DNA of 64,000 bases, taken from NCBI RefSeq assembly GCF_003323735.1, contig NZ_QOIM01000025.1, positions 124,001 through 188,000 of the forward strand, in the 5' to 3' direction. Below are positions 40,977 to 49,793 of the stretch, piece by piece (the first letter of the stretch is position 1; each line of letters starts with the position of its first letter). Below the pieces are notes generated by a model. It was not told the origin of the DNA, did not search any database, and saw only the letters and a program-made list of their open reading frames with translations. This stretch comes from Streptomyces reniochalinae (GTDB lineage Bacteria > Actinomycetota > Actinomycetes > Streptomycetales > Streptomycetaceae). Both the position numbers and the translations under genes were made by a program.

Positions 40977-41651
40977 TCAGCCCGCGGCCGCGGGTGTCAC
41001 GGGGGACTCGTGCGGGGCGGTTCGGGTGCGGGGCGCGGTCGGCACGTTCAGGGCGTGGAGGGCCGTACGGGCCCCGGCCACCTCGATCTCGGTGACGGCC
41101 GCGTTCTCCAGCCGGGGCAGTACCAGCCGGTAGCGGCCCAGCGGGATGCCGAGCATGGCGCACAGCGCGATCCGGAACGCGGTGTTGTGCGCGACGACCA
41201 GCACCGTGTGTCCGTCGTGCCCCGCCGCCACCGCGCGCAGCGCCTCGCACACCCGGGCGGCGACGGCCGTGGGCGGCTCGGAGCCGGGGAAGGCGCCGGT
41301 CTCCGCGTCCTGCTGGAAGGCGTCGACGAGGCCGGGGTTCTCGGCGGTCATCTCGGCGATGGTGCGGCCCTCGCCCCAGCCGAAGTCGGCCTCCCGCAGC
41401 CCCTCGTGGACGGCCGGGGTGACGCCGAGCGCCCGCGCGGCGGGGGCGGCCGTGCGCCGCGCCCGCTCCAGCGGTGAGCTGACGACCGCGTGGACCGGCG
41501 CACTGAGCGACCGCTGATGCGCCCAGCCGGCCAGCTCCTCGGCCTGCCGCAGCCCGGTGTCGGTCAGCGCGACGTCCGAGATGCCGGCGTAGCGGTTCTC
41601 GGCGTGCCAGACGGTCTGACCGTGCCGTACGAGCAGGAGCCGGGCGGTCAT
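40977..41651 (-). CDS. Histidine phosphatase (phosphoglycerate-mutase-like) family protein
   Basis: 224 aa; ATG 41651 follows GGAGG. The catalytic RHG motif is in LLLVRHGQTVWHAENRYAG, the second Arg in SSPLERARRTA, the acid in READFGWGEG and the second His in VLVVAHNTAFR. The fold covers phosphatases of sugar phosphates and nucleotides, not only mutases. As first gene of a unit with DeoR and a FGGY kinase, it may dephosphorylate a pathway intermediate, which would be an overflow or recycling step. Confidence 0.92.
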   Translation of the reverse strand: MTARLLLVRHGQTVWHAENRYAGISDVALTDTGLRQAEELAGWAHQRSLSAPVHAVVSSPLERARRTAAPAARALGVTPAVHEGLREADFGWGEGRTIAEMTAENPGLVDAFQQDAETGAFPGSEPPTAVAARVCEALRAVAAGHDGHTVLVVAHNTAFRIALCAMLGIPLGRYRLVLPRLENAAVTEIEVAGARTALHALNVPTAPRTRTAPHESPVTPAAAG

Positions 41652-41689
41652 GCGTCCTCCAGGGCGTCGGAGCGGTGCGGCCATGGGGT

Positions 41690-41736
41690 TTCTTCACGAG
41701 GAGCGCTATAAATATAACAATCTTCTTGTGGAGAAG
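41690..41736. promoter_or_regulatory. AT-rich divergent promoter/operator region
   Basis: Between the phosphatase and the second kinase lies an unusually AT-rich patch with TATAAATATAAC at 41707-41718. It is flanked by TTCTTCAC (41690-41697) and the small palindrome CTTCT-TGTGG-AGAAG (41722-41736). I infer overlapping divergent promoters under DeoR control. Confidence 0.5.
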
Positions 41737-41776
41737 CGGGATCACTGCGCGACCGCCGTCTGGAGGGCGTACGGCC

Positions 41777-43264
41777 ATGACTCACACCGCCGGGGCAACG
41801 GCAGGGACGATCATCGGTGTCGACATCGGCACCTCCGTCACCAAGGCCGTCGCCTTCGACCGGGACGGCCGCTGCCTGCACACCGCCGCGCGGCGCTCCA
41901 CGCTGCTGCGCGGCCCCGGGGGCGTCGTCGAGCAGGAGCTGGAAGAGGTGCTGGCCGGCGTCGCCGAGGTGGTCGCCCGGACCGCTGCCGCGCTGCCGGG
42001 CCCGCCGGCGGCGCTCGCCCTGACCGGTCAGGGCGACGGGCTGTGGCTGCGCGACGCCGAAGGACGCGCGGTACGGCGCATGATCTCGTGGATGGACGGC
42101 CGCGCCGCCCCGCTCGTCGACCGCTGGCAGCGGGACGGAACGGTCGGGGAGATCTTCGAGAACACCGGCTCGGGCACCTTCCCCGGCTGCCACGGACCGC
42201 TGCTGGCCTGGCTGGCCGAGCACGAGCCCGCCACCTTGGAGCGCGCCGCGGTCGCCGGGTACTGCGTGGACGCGGTAGCGCAGCGGCTGACCGGCACGGT
42301 CAGCGTGGACGCCTCCGACGCCACCCTGCCCTTCCTCGACCCCGTCACCCGCCGCTACTCCCCCGCCGCGCTGGCCGCCTGCGGCGTCGGGGAACTGGCC
42401 CGTCTGCTGCCCGAGCCCGCCGCCCCGCACGCCGTGCTGGGGCTCGACGAGCACGGCGCCGCGCTGCTGGGGCTGCCCGAGGGACTGCCGGTCACCGCCG
42501 GACCCTACGACCTGCCGGCCTGCGCCCTCGGGAGCGGCGTGCGGGAGCCGGGCGACGGGCTGCTGACGGTCGGCACCACGCTGGCCTGCCAGGTCCTCAC
42601 CGACCGTGCCGGGCGGGACGCGCCCGAGCGGGACGGCGAGCCGGCCGGGATGTGGCTGTGCACCCCGCGCACCGACCGCTGGCTGCGGGCGCTGCCCGCC
42701 ATGGTGGGGACGGCCGGCATCGACTGGGCGCTCGGCGTCGTCGGCGCGTCCACGGACGAGCTGGAAACGCTGTTGGAGCGCAGCCCCGCGGGTGCGCGCG
42801 GGGTGACGGCGCTGCCGTTCCTGTCCGAGGCGGGGGAACGCGCCCCGTTCGTCTCCCCCGGCGCCCGCGCCTCCTTCGAGGGCATGTCCCTCGCGCACGA
42901 CCGCGCCGACCTGGTCCGCGCCATGTGCGAGGCGGTCGGCTACGCGGCGCGTCACTGCCTGGAGGCCGCGGGGCTCTCGCGGACGCTCTTCGCCTGCGGC
43001 GGCGGCACCAGGTCGGCGGGGTGGATGCGCACGTTCGCCGGGATCCTGGGCCGGCCGGTCCGGGTGCCCCTGGAGGCGGAGGTGGGTGCACGGGGCGCGG
43101 CCCTCGTCGCGCGCGCCGCGCTGGGTGATCCGGTGGACGAGGAGCGCCGGTGCGCGGAGTACCGCCTGGTGGAGCCCGACGCGGAGGAGGCGGCGCTGTA
43201 CGAACGGGGGTACGCGGACTACCGCGCACGCGTCGAGGCCGCCAGGACCCGCTGGGAGGGCTGA
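41777..43264 (+). CDS. FGGY-family carbohydrate kinase
   Basis: 495 aa; ATG 41777 follows GGAGGG. Motifs: TIIGVDIGTSVTKAVAFDRDG, LTGQGDGLWL, WMDGRAAPLVDRW, LPVTAGPYDLPACALGSG with the presumed catalytic Asp, and LFACGGGTRSAGWMRTFAGILGRPV. It is only distantly like the kinase at 38584 and closer in style to erythritol/xylulose-type kinases. Divergent from the phosphatase-DeoR-kinase unit and sharing its putative operator region, so the two kinases may act on two sugars of one pathway. Confidence 0.9.
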   Translation: MTHTAGATAGTIIGVDIGTSVTKAVAFDRDGRCLHTAARRSTLLRGPGGVVEQELEEVLAGVAEVVARTAAALPGPPAALALTGQGDGLWLRDAEGRAVRRMISWMDGRAAPLVDRWQRDGTVGEIFENTGSGTFPGCHGPLLAWLAEHEPATLERAAVAGYCVDAVAQRLTGTVSVDASDATLPFLDPVTRRYSPAALAACGVGELARLLPEPAAPHAVLGLDEHGAALLGLPEGLPVTAGPYDLPACALGSGVREPGDGLLTVGTTLACQVLTDRAGRDAPERDGEPAGMWLCTPRTDRWLRALPAMVGTAGIDWALGVVGASTDELETLLERSPAGARGVTALPFLSEAGERAPFVSPGARASFEGMSLAHDRADLVRAMCEAVGYAARHCLEAAGLSRTLFACGGGTRSAGWMRTFAGILGRPVRVPLEAEVGARGAALVARAALGDPVDEERRCAEYRLVEPDAEEAALYERGYADYRARVEAARTRWEG

Positions 43265-43407
43265 TCGGGCGGCGGCGCACGGACCGGACCGGACGGCCTG
43301 GACACACGAATTGGACCGCACGGCCCGGGCGCACGGCCTTGTCGCTTTTCCGCCAGTCCACTCCCCCGCGACCCGTAAGACTGGAGGGGAATGAGAAGGG
43401 ACGCGCC

Positions 43408-43914
43408 ATGCACCGCACGCACACCGTCATCGACAGCCCCCTGGGCCCCCTGACCCTGGTCGCGACCGAGGGGACGCTGTCCGGCATCTACATGGAACCT
43501 CACCGGCACCGTCCCGCTCCTGAGACGTTCGGCGACAGCGACGCGAGCGCCTTCGGCGCGGCGACGGAGCAACTCGGTGAGTACTTCGCGCAGGAACGCA
43601 CCGCGTTCTCGCTTCCCCTCGCGCCGGAGGGCACCGGCTTCCAGCGCACCGTATGGGCGGCGCTGGAGGAGATCCCCTACGGCGAGACGCTCTCCTACGG
43701 GCAGCTCGCCGAGCGGATCGGCAGGCCGGGCGCGGCACGGGCCGTCGGGCTGGCCAACGGGCGGAACCCGATCAGCATCGTCGTCCCCTGCCACCGGGTC
43801 ATCGGCTCGACAGGTCAGCTGACCGGGTACGGCGGCGGCCTCGAACGCAAACGCCACCTGCTGGACTTCGAGCGCGGAGCGCAGGCACCGCGGACCGACG
43901 GCACGCTGTGGTGA
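43408..43914 (+). CDS. ogt: Methylated-DNA-[protein]-cysteine S-methyltransferase
   Basis: 168 aa from ATG 43408 after GAAGGGA. The C-terminal domain has VWAALEEIPYGETLSYGQLAERIGRPGAARAVGLANGRNP and the reactive PCHRV (Cys128), followed by GGGLERKRHLLDFE. The protein moves an alkyl group from O6-alkylguanine to itself, a one-time repair reaction. No AlkA or Ada regulator is adjacent. It is an ordinary repair gene inside the sugar locus, and its position seems incidental. Confidence 0.95.
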   Translation: MHRTHTVIDSPLGPLTLVATEGTLSGIYMEPHRHRPAPETFGDSDASAFGAATEQLGEYFAQERTAFSLPLAPEGTGFQRTVWAALEEIPYGETLSYGQLAERIGRPGAARAVGLANGRNPISIVVPCHRVIGSTGQLTGYGGGLERKRHLLDFERGAQAPRTDGTLW

Positions 43915-43985
43915 AAGCCGGTTTGCCCGGCGCGTCAGCGGCCACCCGTGCGGCGTCACAGACTCCGTCGTCCGAGGAGGACAAG

Positions 43986-44117
43986 ATGCTCCGCGCCATC
44001 GCTGATGTGCTTCGCTCGATTGGTGGCGCCCTCGCTACCGTCGTCACACTCCCCTTCCGGGCCGTCGCCCGGCTGCTCGGCGGGGTCTCCCACTCGGCGC
44101 ACCGCCGCCGGGTGTGA
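43986..44117 (+). CDS. LPFR-motif small protein, 43 aa
   Basis: The ATG at 43986 follows GAGGAGGAC. The protein MLRAIADVLRSIGGALATV... is a short amphipathic/hydrophobic helix containing LPFRAVARLLGG and a basic end HRRRV. It matches the actinomycete class annotated as LPFR motif small proteins, whose role is unknown. It probably associates with the membrane. It lies 71 bp behind ogt on the same strand and converges with the dehydrogenase gene. Confidence 0.8.
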   Translation: MLRAIADVLRSIGGALATVVTLPFRAVARLLGGVSHSAHRRRV

Positions 44118-44128
44118 ACGGCCGGCCG

Positions 44129-45169
44129 TCAGGACCCGGTGACCCGTGGCCCGCCGAAGTCCAGCAGGACCTTCGGCGGGCCGCTTCTGCCGCGCTCCAG
44201 GAGCGCGAACGCGTGCCGCACCGCGTCCGCCGACTCCGCCGCGACGACCTCGGCCACCAGCGGCCCGGCCTCCAGCACGCCCCGCTCGAAGAGGGCGACC
44301 GTGCGGTCGTAGTGGCTGATGCCGTGCTGGATGCCCAGGACGTCGACGCCCTGGAGGGAGAGTTCGCCGGGGACGAAGGAGACCGGTTCCCTGGCCACCC
44401 CGACCAGCGCCACCCGGCCGCCGCGCCGTGCCATGCGCAGCGCCCCGGTGAACGCCGAGGCGGCGCCCGACGCCTCCACGATCAGTGAGTAGGCCCCCTC
44501 GGGCGCCTCGTCCGCGTGGTGGGCGGCGTCCGCGCCGCAGCGCAGGGCGAGGTCGAGTCCTGCCGGGTCGACGCCGACCGCGTCGACGGCGGCGGCGTAG
44601 TGGTGCGCGAACTGCACCGCCAGCAGGCCCATGGTGCCGGTCCCGATGACGGCCACCCGGTCGTCGAAGGCGAGCCCGGCGCGCCGATACGCCTCCACGA
44701 CGGAGACGGCCGGTTCGATCAGCGCCCCCGTTCCCTCCGGCAGCCCGCAGGGCAGCGGCGTGAGGGCGTGGGTGGGCACGCGTACGTAGTCGGCCGCGGC
44801 GCCCTGCAATCCGTACAGGCCGGTCTCCCGCAGAGCCGCGCACCTCTGGGGCCGCCCGGCGTGGCAGGCGGCGCACCGCTCGCACGGCACCATCGTGCGG
44901 CCGACCACGGGAGAGCCGACGGCGGGTGCGCCCTCGGGCGGATCGTCGGCGTAGGCGGCCACCTCGCCGTACCACTCGTGCCCGAAGACGTGCGGGAACG
45001 TCGTCCGCCCGTCCTGGAGGAACGCCGAGGTGCCGTGCAGGATCTCCAGATCGGTGCCGCAGATGCCCACCTGCCGGGTGCGGACCAGTACCGTGCCGGG
45101 TTCGGGTGCGGGCACCGGCACCTCGGCCAGGTCGGTCTGCGTCAGGCCGGTGATGCGCGCGGCACGCAT
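44129..45169 (-). CDS. Zinc-dependent medium-chain alcohol/polyol dehydrogenase
   Basis: 346 aa from ATG 45169; a TTG at 45196, 6 nt behind AAAGGA, would add nine residues. Catalytic zinc ligands are in GICGTDLE and FGHEWYGEV. The structural zinc site is CERCAACHAGRPQRC, and the Rossmann motif is VAVIGTGTMGLLAVQFAH. These dehydrogenases (sorbitol, threonine or glucose dehydrogenase types) oxidise a secondary alcohol with NAD(P)+. Its place beside two FGGY kinases and DeoR suggests polyol to ketose oxidation before phosphorylation. That link is inferred; it is transcribed separately. Confidence 0.9.
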   Translation of the reverse strand: MRAARITGLTQTDLAEVPVPAPEPGTVLVRTRQVGICGTDLEILHGTSAFLQDGRTTFPHVFGHEWYGEVAAYADDPPEGAPAVGSPVVGRTMVPCERCAACHAGRPQRCAALRETGLYGLQGAAADYVRVPTHALTPLPCGLPEGTGALIEPAVSVVEAYRRAGLAFDDRVAVIGTGTMGLLAVQFAHHYAAAVDAVGVDPAGLDLALRCGADAAHHADEAPEGAYSLIVEASGAASAFTGALRMARRGGRVALVGVAREPVSFVPGELSLQGVDVLGIQHGISHYDRTVALFERGVLEAGPLVAEVVAAESADAVRHAFALLERGRSGPPKVLLDFGGPRVTGS

Positions 45170-45356
45170 GGTGCCGCCGGGCCAGTTCCCCTTCAACGGA
45201 CGTCCTTTCGGGCTGCTCACGACGCGGGTCGTGCGGCACGCCGTGCGCGCGCCGCTCGCTCTCCGGTGGATCATGGCACGGGGCCGCCTCGGCGTACCGC
45301 CCGGGTGTGCGGGCAGCCGGCGCGCCCGTGTATGGCGCTGGCGCGGTGGCCGGTGG

Positions 45357-46010
45357 TCAGGCGCGGCGGAGCGCGACGAACTCGTGGGCGTCCTTGGACC
45401 AGCTGTCCTCGGGCAGCCAGCCGGACAGCGTGGCGAGGCGGTGCAGGGCCGCGGCCCCCACGCGCGCCCAGGGGAAAGGAGTGCCGGCGGCTCCGGCGGC
45501 GCTCTCCATCCAGACGTGCAGCCGTTCGTCGACGTCGTCGGTGGCGACCTCCGCGAGCAGCAGGCCGCCGGACGGCACCAGCCGGGCGACCCGGCGCAGC
45601 AGCAGCGCCGGGTCCCCGCCGATGCCGATGTTGCCGTCCATGAGGAGCGCCGTGTCCCAGGTGCCGGGCGCGGGCAGGGGTTCGAAGACGGAACGGCGCA
45701 GGGCGCTGCCGCCGCGCGCGCGGGTGCGGGCGACGGCGGCCGGGTTGAGGTCGATGCCGAGCGAGGGGTGTCCGTCCGCGTGCAGCGCGGTGACGAGCCG
45801 GCCCGGGCCGCAGCCGATGTCGAGAACGGTGCCCCGGCAGCGGTCGAGCACGCTCAGGTCGGCCGCGTCGGCGGCCGCGCACCAGCGCTCCACGTCCAGC
45901 GCGAGCGACCAGCCGTCGCGGGCCCGCAGGTGGAGCGGCCCCCGGCCGTTGCCGATGGCCTCGGTGTAGGGGTCCTCCGTCCAGGCCACGGCCGCGGCCC
46001 GCCCTCTCAT
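45357..46010 (-). CDS. Class I SAM-dependent methyltransferase
   Basis: 217 aa. ATG 46010 overlaps the upstream stop (ATGA). The SAM fold is shown by RGTVLDIGCGPGRLVTALHADGHPSLGIDLNPAAVA (motif I and II), WDTALLMDGNIGIGGDP and VARLVPSGGLLLAEV. The substrate is not evident; the head WTEDPYTEAIGNGRGPLHLRARDG is characteristic of actinomycete proteins found next to TIGR04282 glycosyltransferases, and that gene is indeed its coupled neighbour. A small molecule or sugar acceptor is more likely than DNA or RNA. Confidence 0.9.
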   Translation of the reverse strand: MRGRAAAVAWTEDPYTEAIGNGRGPLHLRARDGWSLALDVERWCAAADAADLSVLDRCRGTVLDIGCGPGRLVTALHADGHPSLGIDLNPAAVARTRARGGSALRRSVFEPLPAPGTWDTALLMDGNIGIGGDPALLLRRVARLVPSGGLLLAEVATDDVDERLHVWMESAAGAAGTPFPWARVGAAALHRLATLSGWLPEDSWSKDAHEFVALRRA

Positions 46011-46729
46011 GGCCGCGCCCTTCCCCGGCCGTCGGGCAGGTGGGCTCCCGTGGTCCGCACCCCGGCGGGGCCAGGGTTCAGCAGGCGTACGAGCCGGTCG
46101 TGTGCGGCGGCGAAGCACGTGCCGGGGGCCGCGGCGGCGACCGCGGCGGCGTCATCGGGCAGATCCACGTCCCGCAGTCCGGGCAGGTCGTCCACGCGCA
46201 GCCCGGCCGCCACCAGCCTGGCACGCTGGGTGTCTCCAGTGGTGGGGGTGGACATGGGGACACCGCGCAGCAGAGCGGGGTCGGGGGCGGCCAGTCCCAG
46301 CGCCCAGAACCCCCCGTCCGCCGCGGGGCCGAAGAAGGCGTCGCGCTCCCGCCAGGCGTGCGGGCGCGTCGCGGGCGCCAGGAGCGCGGGGGTCAACTGC
46401 GGTGTGTCCATGCCGACGAGCAGCGCGGGCCCGTCGCACAGGGCGAAGGCGGCGGCCAGCCGCTCGTCGAGCCCGCCCGCGCTCTGCGGCACGATCTCGA
46501 GCCGTCCGCCGCCTTCCTCCGGCCCCGGCAGCCAGGGCCCCGGTCTGCCGTCCAGGACGAGGACACGGCGCCGGGCGGGGGCCGCCAGCACGGCACGCAG
46601 CGTGTCGGTGAGCGCCGCCGAGGCCAGCGCCGCCGCACCGTGCGGGGTGAAGGCCGGGGCGAGCCGGGTCTTGGCCCGCCCCGGACGCGGTTCCTTGGCG
46701 ATGACCAGCAGCGTGGTGGGCGACCGCAT
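46007..46729 (-). CDS. TIGR04282-family (DUF2064) GT-A-fold glycosyl/nucleotidyltransferase
   Basis: 240 aa from ATG 46729 behind GAGGT; an in-frame GTG directly precedes it. The start TTLLVIAKEPRPGRAKTRLAPAFTP resembles the nucleotide-binding loop of CofC/MobA-like enzymes. LLVGMDTPQLTPALL carries the acidic metal site, and FFGPAADGGFWALGL and the TPTTGDTQ region complete the family. Databases name the family arsenosugar biosynthesis glycosyltransferase, but the activity is mostly unproven. It is coupled to the methyltransferase and lies 195 bp behind the Eis-like gene, possibly the same transcript. Confidence 0.88.
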   Translation of the reverse strand: MRSPTTLLVIAKEPRPGRAKTRLAPAFTPHGAAALASAALTDTLRAVLAAPARRRVLVLDGRPGPWLPGPEEGGGRLEIVPQSAGGLDERLAAAFALCDGPALLVGMDTPQLTPALLAPATRPHAWRERDAFFGPAADGGFWALGLAAPDPALLRGVPMSTPTTGDTQRARLVAAGLRVDDLPGLRDVDLPDDAAAVAAAAPGTCFAAAHDRLVRLLNPGPAGVRTTGAHLPDGRGRARP

Positions 46730-46849
46730 CACCGGACCTCGCCCCGTGCGGGCGGGGCGCCTGCGGCCCGGTGCGTGGGGGCGCACGGTCCGAGGGTGCC
46801 CTCAGTGGTCGGAGGCGGGGTCCGGCGCGTCATACGGTCTTCTCCCTCG

Positions 46850-46861
46850 GACGCATGCGTC
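46850..46861. promoter_or_regulatory. 12-bp perfect palindrome before the TIGR04282 gene
   Basis: GACGCATGCGTC lies in the 195-bp gap between the Eis-like gene and the TIGR04282/methyltransferase pair. It could be an operator for a separate promoter of the pair. No second copy was noticed. Confidence 0.35.
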
Positions 46862-46924
46862 GGTCCTCCTCGAGTCGCTGCCGGGGTGGAGCTCCGGTTC
46901 GTGGGCGGCCGGTCGCGGCCGGTG

Positions 46925-48103
46925 TCAGAAGCTGTCCGGGAGCCACGGCGTGGGTCCTGCGGCCAGCGCGTCGAGCAGGGCGAGGTCGCGTGCGTGCCCC
47001 TCCGCGAGGCCCAGCCGGGCGGCGTGCCGCAGCGTCAGGGCCCCCGCGTACCAGGCGGCCAGCGTGCTCGCGGGCAGGCGCACGGTGCGCGCCGAGGGGC
47101 GGCCCGCCGTGTGGCCGCCGCGCTGGGCGTGCAGCAGCCCCTCCTCGAACGTCAGCGCGTAGCAGGCGCTCTTGCCCTCGGGGGAGACGACCTCGAGACC
47201 GACGCCCCCGCTCGGGTGCGGGTCCCAGCCGCGGGCCTCGAGCGCGCGCCGTACGTCGAGCAGCGTCACCACCCACGGATAGCGCCCCTCTTCGCGCACC
47301 GCGTACTGGTCGAGCACCCATTGCAGGGGGCCGGGGCGCGGCAGGACGGAGCGGCGGAAGCGGATCTCGCGTACCTGGGGGGAGCGGGCGGCGACCGCGG
47401 CGAGCAAGGCGGGCAGCGCGGCCAGTCCTTCGTGCCAGAAGTCGTGCACGACGGCGGTGACGCCCCAGGGGCTGCACGGTTCGACGGTGACGGTCGCGTA
47501 CCCGGCGAGGTCGTTGCCGCGGGTGACGCCGAGTGTCAGCGCCCCCTCGGTGACGCGCCGCTTCCAGCCGTGCCACCAGGCGGGGCGGTGGAGGGGGCCG
47601 TTCCAGTCGGCGGCGAGCCGCTCGCGCAGCCGGGCGCAGGCGGCCTCGTCGGGTACCAAGACCGTGAAACCTTCCGGTTCCGGGGGGAGTTCGGCCGGGT
47701 GGAGCACGTACTCCGAGGCGACGGCGGCCGACTCCCAGCCCCAGCGGCGGTAGACACCGGGTGCGGGGGTCCAGGCGGCGGCGAGGTGCGCGCCGTGTTC
47801 GTGGCGGAGCCGGTCGGTGCCCTCTTCGGTGAGGCGGCGGGCGAGTCCGGCGCCGCGCTCCCACGGGGCGACGGCGAGCCAGGCCACGCCGCCGGAGGGT
47901 ACGGGGCGTCCGCCGAAGTGCTGAGCGAACGGCAGGAAGAGTCCGCCGCCGAGCACCTGGGATCCGCGCACCGCGACCACGCCGGTGCCGTGGGCGAGCA
48001 GGGTGGGATGGTCGTAGGGCGTCTTGCCGAAGGCCTGCCGGGCCAGTGCGAGGTAGCCCTCGGTCTCGGTGGCGTCGGCGGCCGTGCCCACTCGGGTCTC
48101 CAT
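46925..48103 (-). CDS. Eis-like GNAT N-acetyltransferase
   Basis: 392 aa. ATG 48103 overlaps the aminotransferase stop (TGATG). Like Eis it has an N-terminal GNAT domain (VAWLAVAPWERGAGLARRLTEEGTDRLR), a second degenerate GNAT domain (about 150-290) and a C-terminal sterol-carrier-like domain (GVGLEVVSPEGKSACYALTFEEG). It ends in ...WLPDSF; in Eis the terminal carboxylate takes part in catalysis. Eis enzymes acetylate several amines of aminoglycosides or lysines. Coupling to a sugar-aminotransferase gene suggests acetylation of the amino product for biosynthesis or self-protection. Confidence 0.9.
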   Translation of the reverse strand: METRVGTAADATETEGYLALARQAFGKTPYDHPTLLAHGTGVVAVRGSQVLGGGLFLPFAQHFGGRPVPSGGVAWLAVAPWERGAGLARRLTEEGTDRLRHEHGAHLAAAWTPAPGVYRRWGWESAAVASEYVLHPAELPPEPEGFTVLVPDEAACARLRERLAADWNGPLHRPAWWHGWKRRVTEGALTLGVTRGNDLAGYATVTVEPCSPWGVTAVVHDFWHEGLAALPALLAAVAARSPQVREIRFRRSVLPRPGPLQWVLDQYAVREEGRYPWVVTLLDVRRALEARGWDPHPSGGVGLEVVSPEGKSACYALTFEEGLLHAQRGGHTAGRPSARTVRLPASTLAAWYAGALTLRHAARLGLAEGHARDLALLDALAAGPTPWLPDSF

Positions 48104-49269
48104 CAGGGCGCCCCCGTGGTGAAGAACCCGGCGACCGTGTCGCACACGTGCCCGATCTCGGCGGCGTCGAGGTCGGGCCGGATGGGCAGGCACAGGGTCT
48201 GCCGGGACAGTTCGCCGGCGACCGGGCAGTCGTGGCGCCGGGCGGCGGGCACCTCGAGCGCCGGCTGGCGCGGCAGCGGTACGGGGTAGCGGACGACGGC
48301 GTCCACGCCGGAGGCGGTCAGATGGTCCAGCAGCCCGTCGCGCACCGCTTCGGTCTCGGTGCGCACCTGGAAGAGGTGGTAGACGTGCTCCCCCTCCTCC
48401 CCCGGCTGCTGGAAGCGCAGGGGGAAGGGCGCGAGCCGTTCGCGGTAGGTGGCGGCGACGGCGGCGCGGCGGGCGTTCCAGGCGTCCAGCCGGTCGAGCT
48501 TGTGCAACAGGACGAGCGCCTGGAGGGTGTCGAGCCGCGAGTTGTAGCCCAGGAGGCGGTGGTCGTTCTGGCGCGGCTGGCCGAAGTGCCGCAGCAGGCG
48601 CAGCCGTTCGGCCAGCTCGTCGTCCTGGACACTGACGGCTCCGGCGTCCCCGGCGGCGGCGAGGTTCTTGGAGGGGGCGAAGCTCCAGCAGCCGGCCGCC
48701 GAGGCCGTGCCGACGCGGACGCCGTGGCTGCGTGCGCCGATGGCCTGTGCGCAGTCCTCGACGAGGGCGACCCCGGCGTCGCGGGCGATGCGTGCGGCGC
48801 GCGGCACGTCGGCCGCCTTGCCGAACATGTGGACGAGGATCACGGCGCGGGTGCGCTCGGTGAACGCCTCGGGCAGCCGGTCCAGGTCCATCAGGAAGTC
48901 GTCGTCACGGCAGTCGACGTACACGGGCGTGGCCCCGCGTCTGGCGATGGCCTGGGCTGTGGCGTGGAAGGAGTTGGCCACGGTGACCACCTCGTCGCCG
49001 GGGCCGACGCCGAGCGCGTCCAGGGTGAGGATCAGCGCGTCGGTACCGGAGTTGACGCCGACGGTGTGCGCGGCGCCCAGGTAGCCGGCAAGACGCTGCT
49101 CGAACTCGGCCACCTCCTCCCCCAGCACGTAGCCGCCGCGCAGCAGCAGCTCCCCGATCCGCGCCAGCAACTCCTCCTTGGCGCCCTCGAACTGCGCGGG
49201 ATAGTGGTACTTGGGCACGTGCCGGAAGGTGGGGGCGTGCCGGTGTCCTGAAACGGTGGAGCCGCCCAC
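48103..49269 (-). CDS. DegT/DnrJ/EryC1/StrS-family aminotransferase
   Basis: 388 aa from GTG 49269, behind GGAGGAG and 2 nt after the cupin stop. PLP signatures: GVNSGTDALILTLDALGVGPGDEVV, VEDCAQAIGA with the Asp that holds the pyridine nitrogen, and CWSFAPSKNLAAAGDAGAV with Lys201 forming the Schiff base. These enzymes transfer amino groups onto keto sugars or cyclitols, giving amino sugars for antibiotics and glycans. No dehydratase or nucleotidyltransferase gene is in the cluster, so the keto-sugar must come from elsewhere or from the GatZ-like barrel product. Confidence 0.95.
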   Translation of the reverse strand: MGGSTVSGHRHAPTFRHVPKYHYPAQFEGAKEELLARIGELLLRGGYVLGEEVAEFEQRLAGYLGAAHTVGVNSGTDALILTLDALGVGPGDEVVTVANSFHATAQAIARRGATPVYVDCRDDDFLMDLDRLPEAFTERTRAVILVHMFGKAADVPRAARIARDAGVALVEDCAQAIGARSHGVRVGTASAAGCWSFAPSKNLAAAGDAGAVSVQDDELAERLRLLRHFGQPRQNDHRLLGYNSRLDTLQALVLLHKLDRLDAWNARRAAVAATYRERLAPFPLRFQQPGEEGEHVYHLFQVRTETEAVRDGLLDHLTASGVDAVVRYPVPLPRQPALEVPAARRHDCPVAGELSRQTLCLPIRPDLDAAEIGHVCDTVAGFFTTGAP

Positions 49270-49271
49270 GC

Positions 49272-49778
49272 TCAGTGCTCCTCCGCTATCCGGCCGTCGC
49301 CACGCCCGTAGTCGTCCTCCAGACGCACGTTGTCCGAACCGTCGTCGTAGGTGGACACCTCCACCAGCACGATGTCGGTGACGCCCTCCACGCGGTGTAC
49401 GGCACCCGGGTCGACGTGGGCGAGTGTCCCGGCGGGCATGGGCAGCCGCAGCGTCTCGCCCTCGCGCGTGGCGCGGTAGTGCATCACCGCCTCGCCCTCC
49501 AGGATGAAGTAGCTCTCCCTCTTGTGCTCGTGGTACTGGAGGGAGGTGCGGTGGCCCGCCCTGATCCGGATGAACTTGAACCCGTAGGGACCGTCCGGCT
49601 CCTCCTCGTGCAGCCAGCGCTCCTGACCCCACAGCTTGACGACCTTCTTGGTGTCGGCGAACTCGATGACCCGGACGCCGGGCGCCACCTCGCGGGGCGT
49701 GCGGGAGGGGTGCGCGTCGGTGTCGTTTGCCGGCTCGCTGATGGCGGTGAAGACGGCGTCGGTCGCGGGGCTGCCCAT
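49272..49778 (-). CDS. Cupin (phosphomannose-isomerase C-domain-like)
   Basis: 168 aa; ATG 49778 follows GGAAGGA. A single cupin barrel: IRIRAGHRTSLQYHEHKRESYFILEGEAVMHY contains the GX5HXHX4E-type metal motif, and GTLAHVDPGAVHRVEG supplies the second. The closing ...VRLEDDYGRGDG equals the end of type II mannose-6-phosphate isomerases, so a sugar-phosphate or NDP-sugar ligand is likely. It may isomerise or epimerise the substrate of the aminotransferase encoded 2 nt downstream. Confidence 0.88.
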   Translation of the reverse strand: MGSPATDAVFTAISEPANDTDAHPSRTPREVAPGVRVIEFADTKKVVKLWGQERWLHEEEPDGPYGFKFIRIRAGHRTSLQYHEHKRESYFILEGEAVMHYRATREGETLRLPMPAGTLAHVDPGAVHRVEGVTDIVLVEVSTYDDGSDNVRLEDDYGRGDGRIAEEH

Positions 49779-49793
49779 GGGCGGTCCTTCCGT

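Noticed and set aside
45357..46729. An arsenic-sugar pathway, from the family name of the TIGR04282 protein
   Set aside because: No arsenite methyltransferase, radical-SAM or ars gene is present; the name alone is not evidence.
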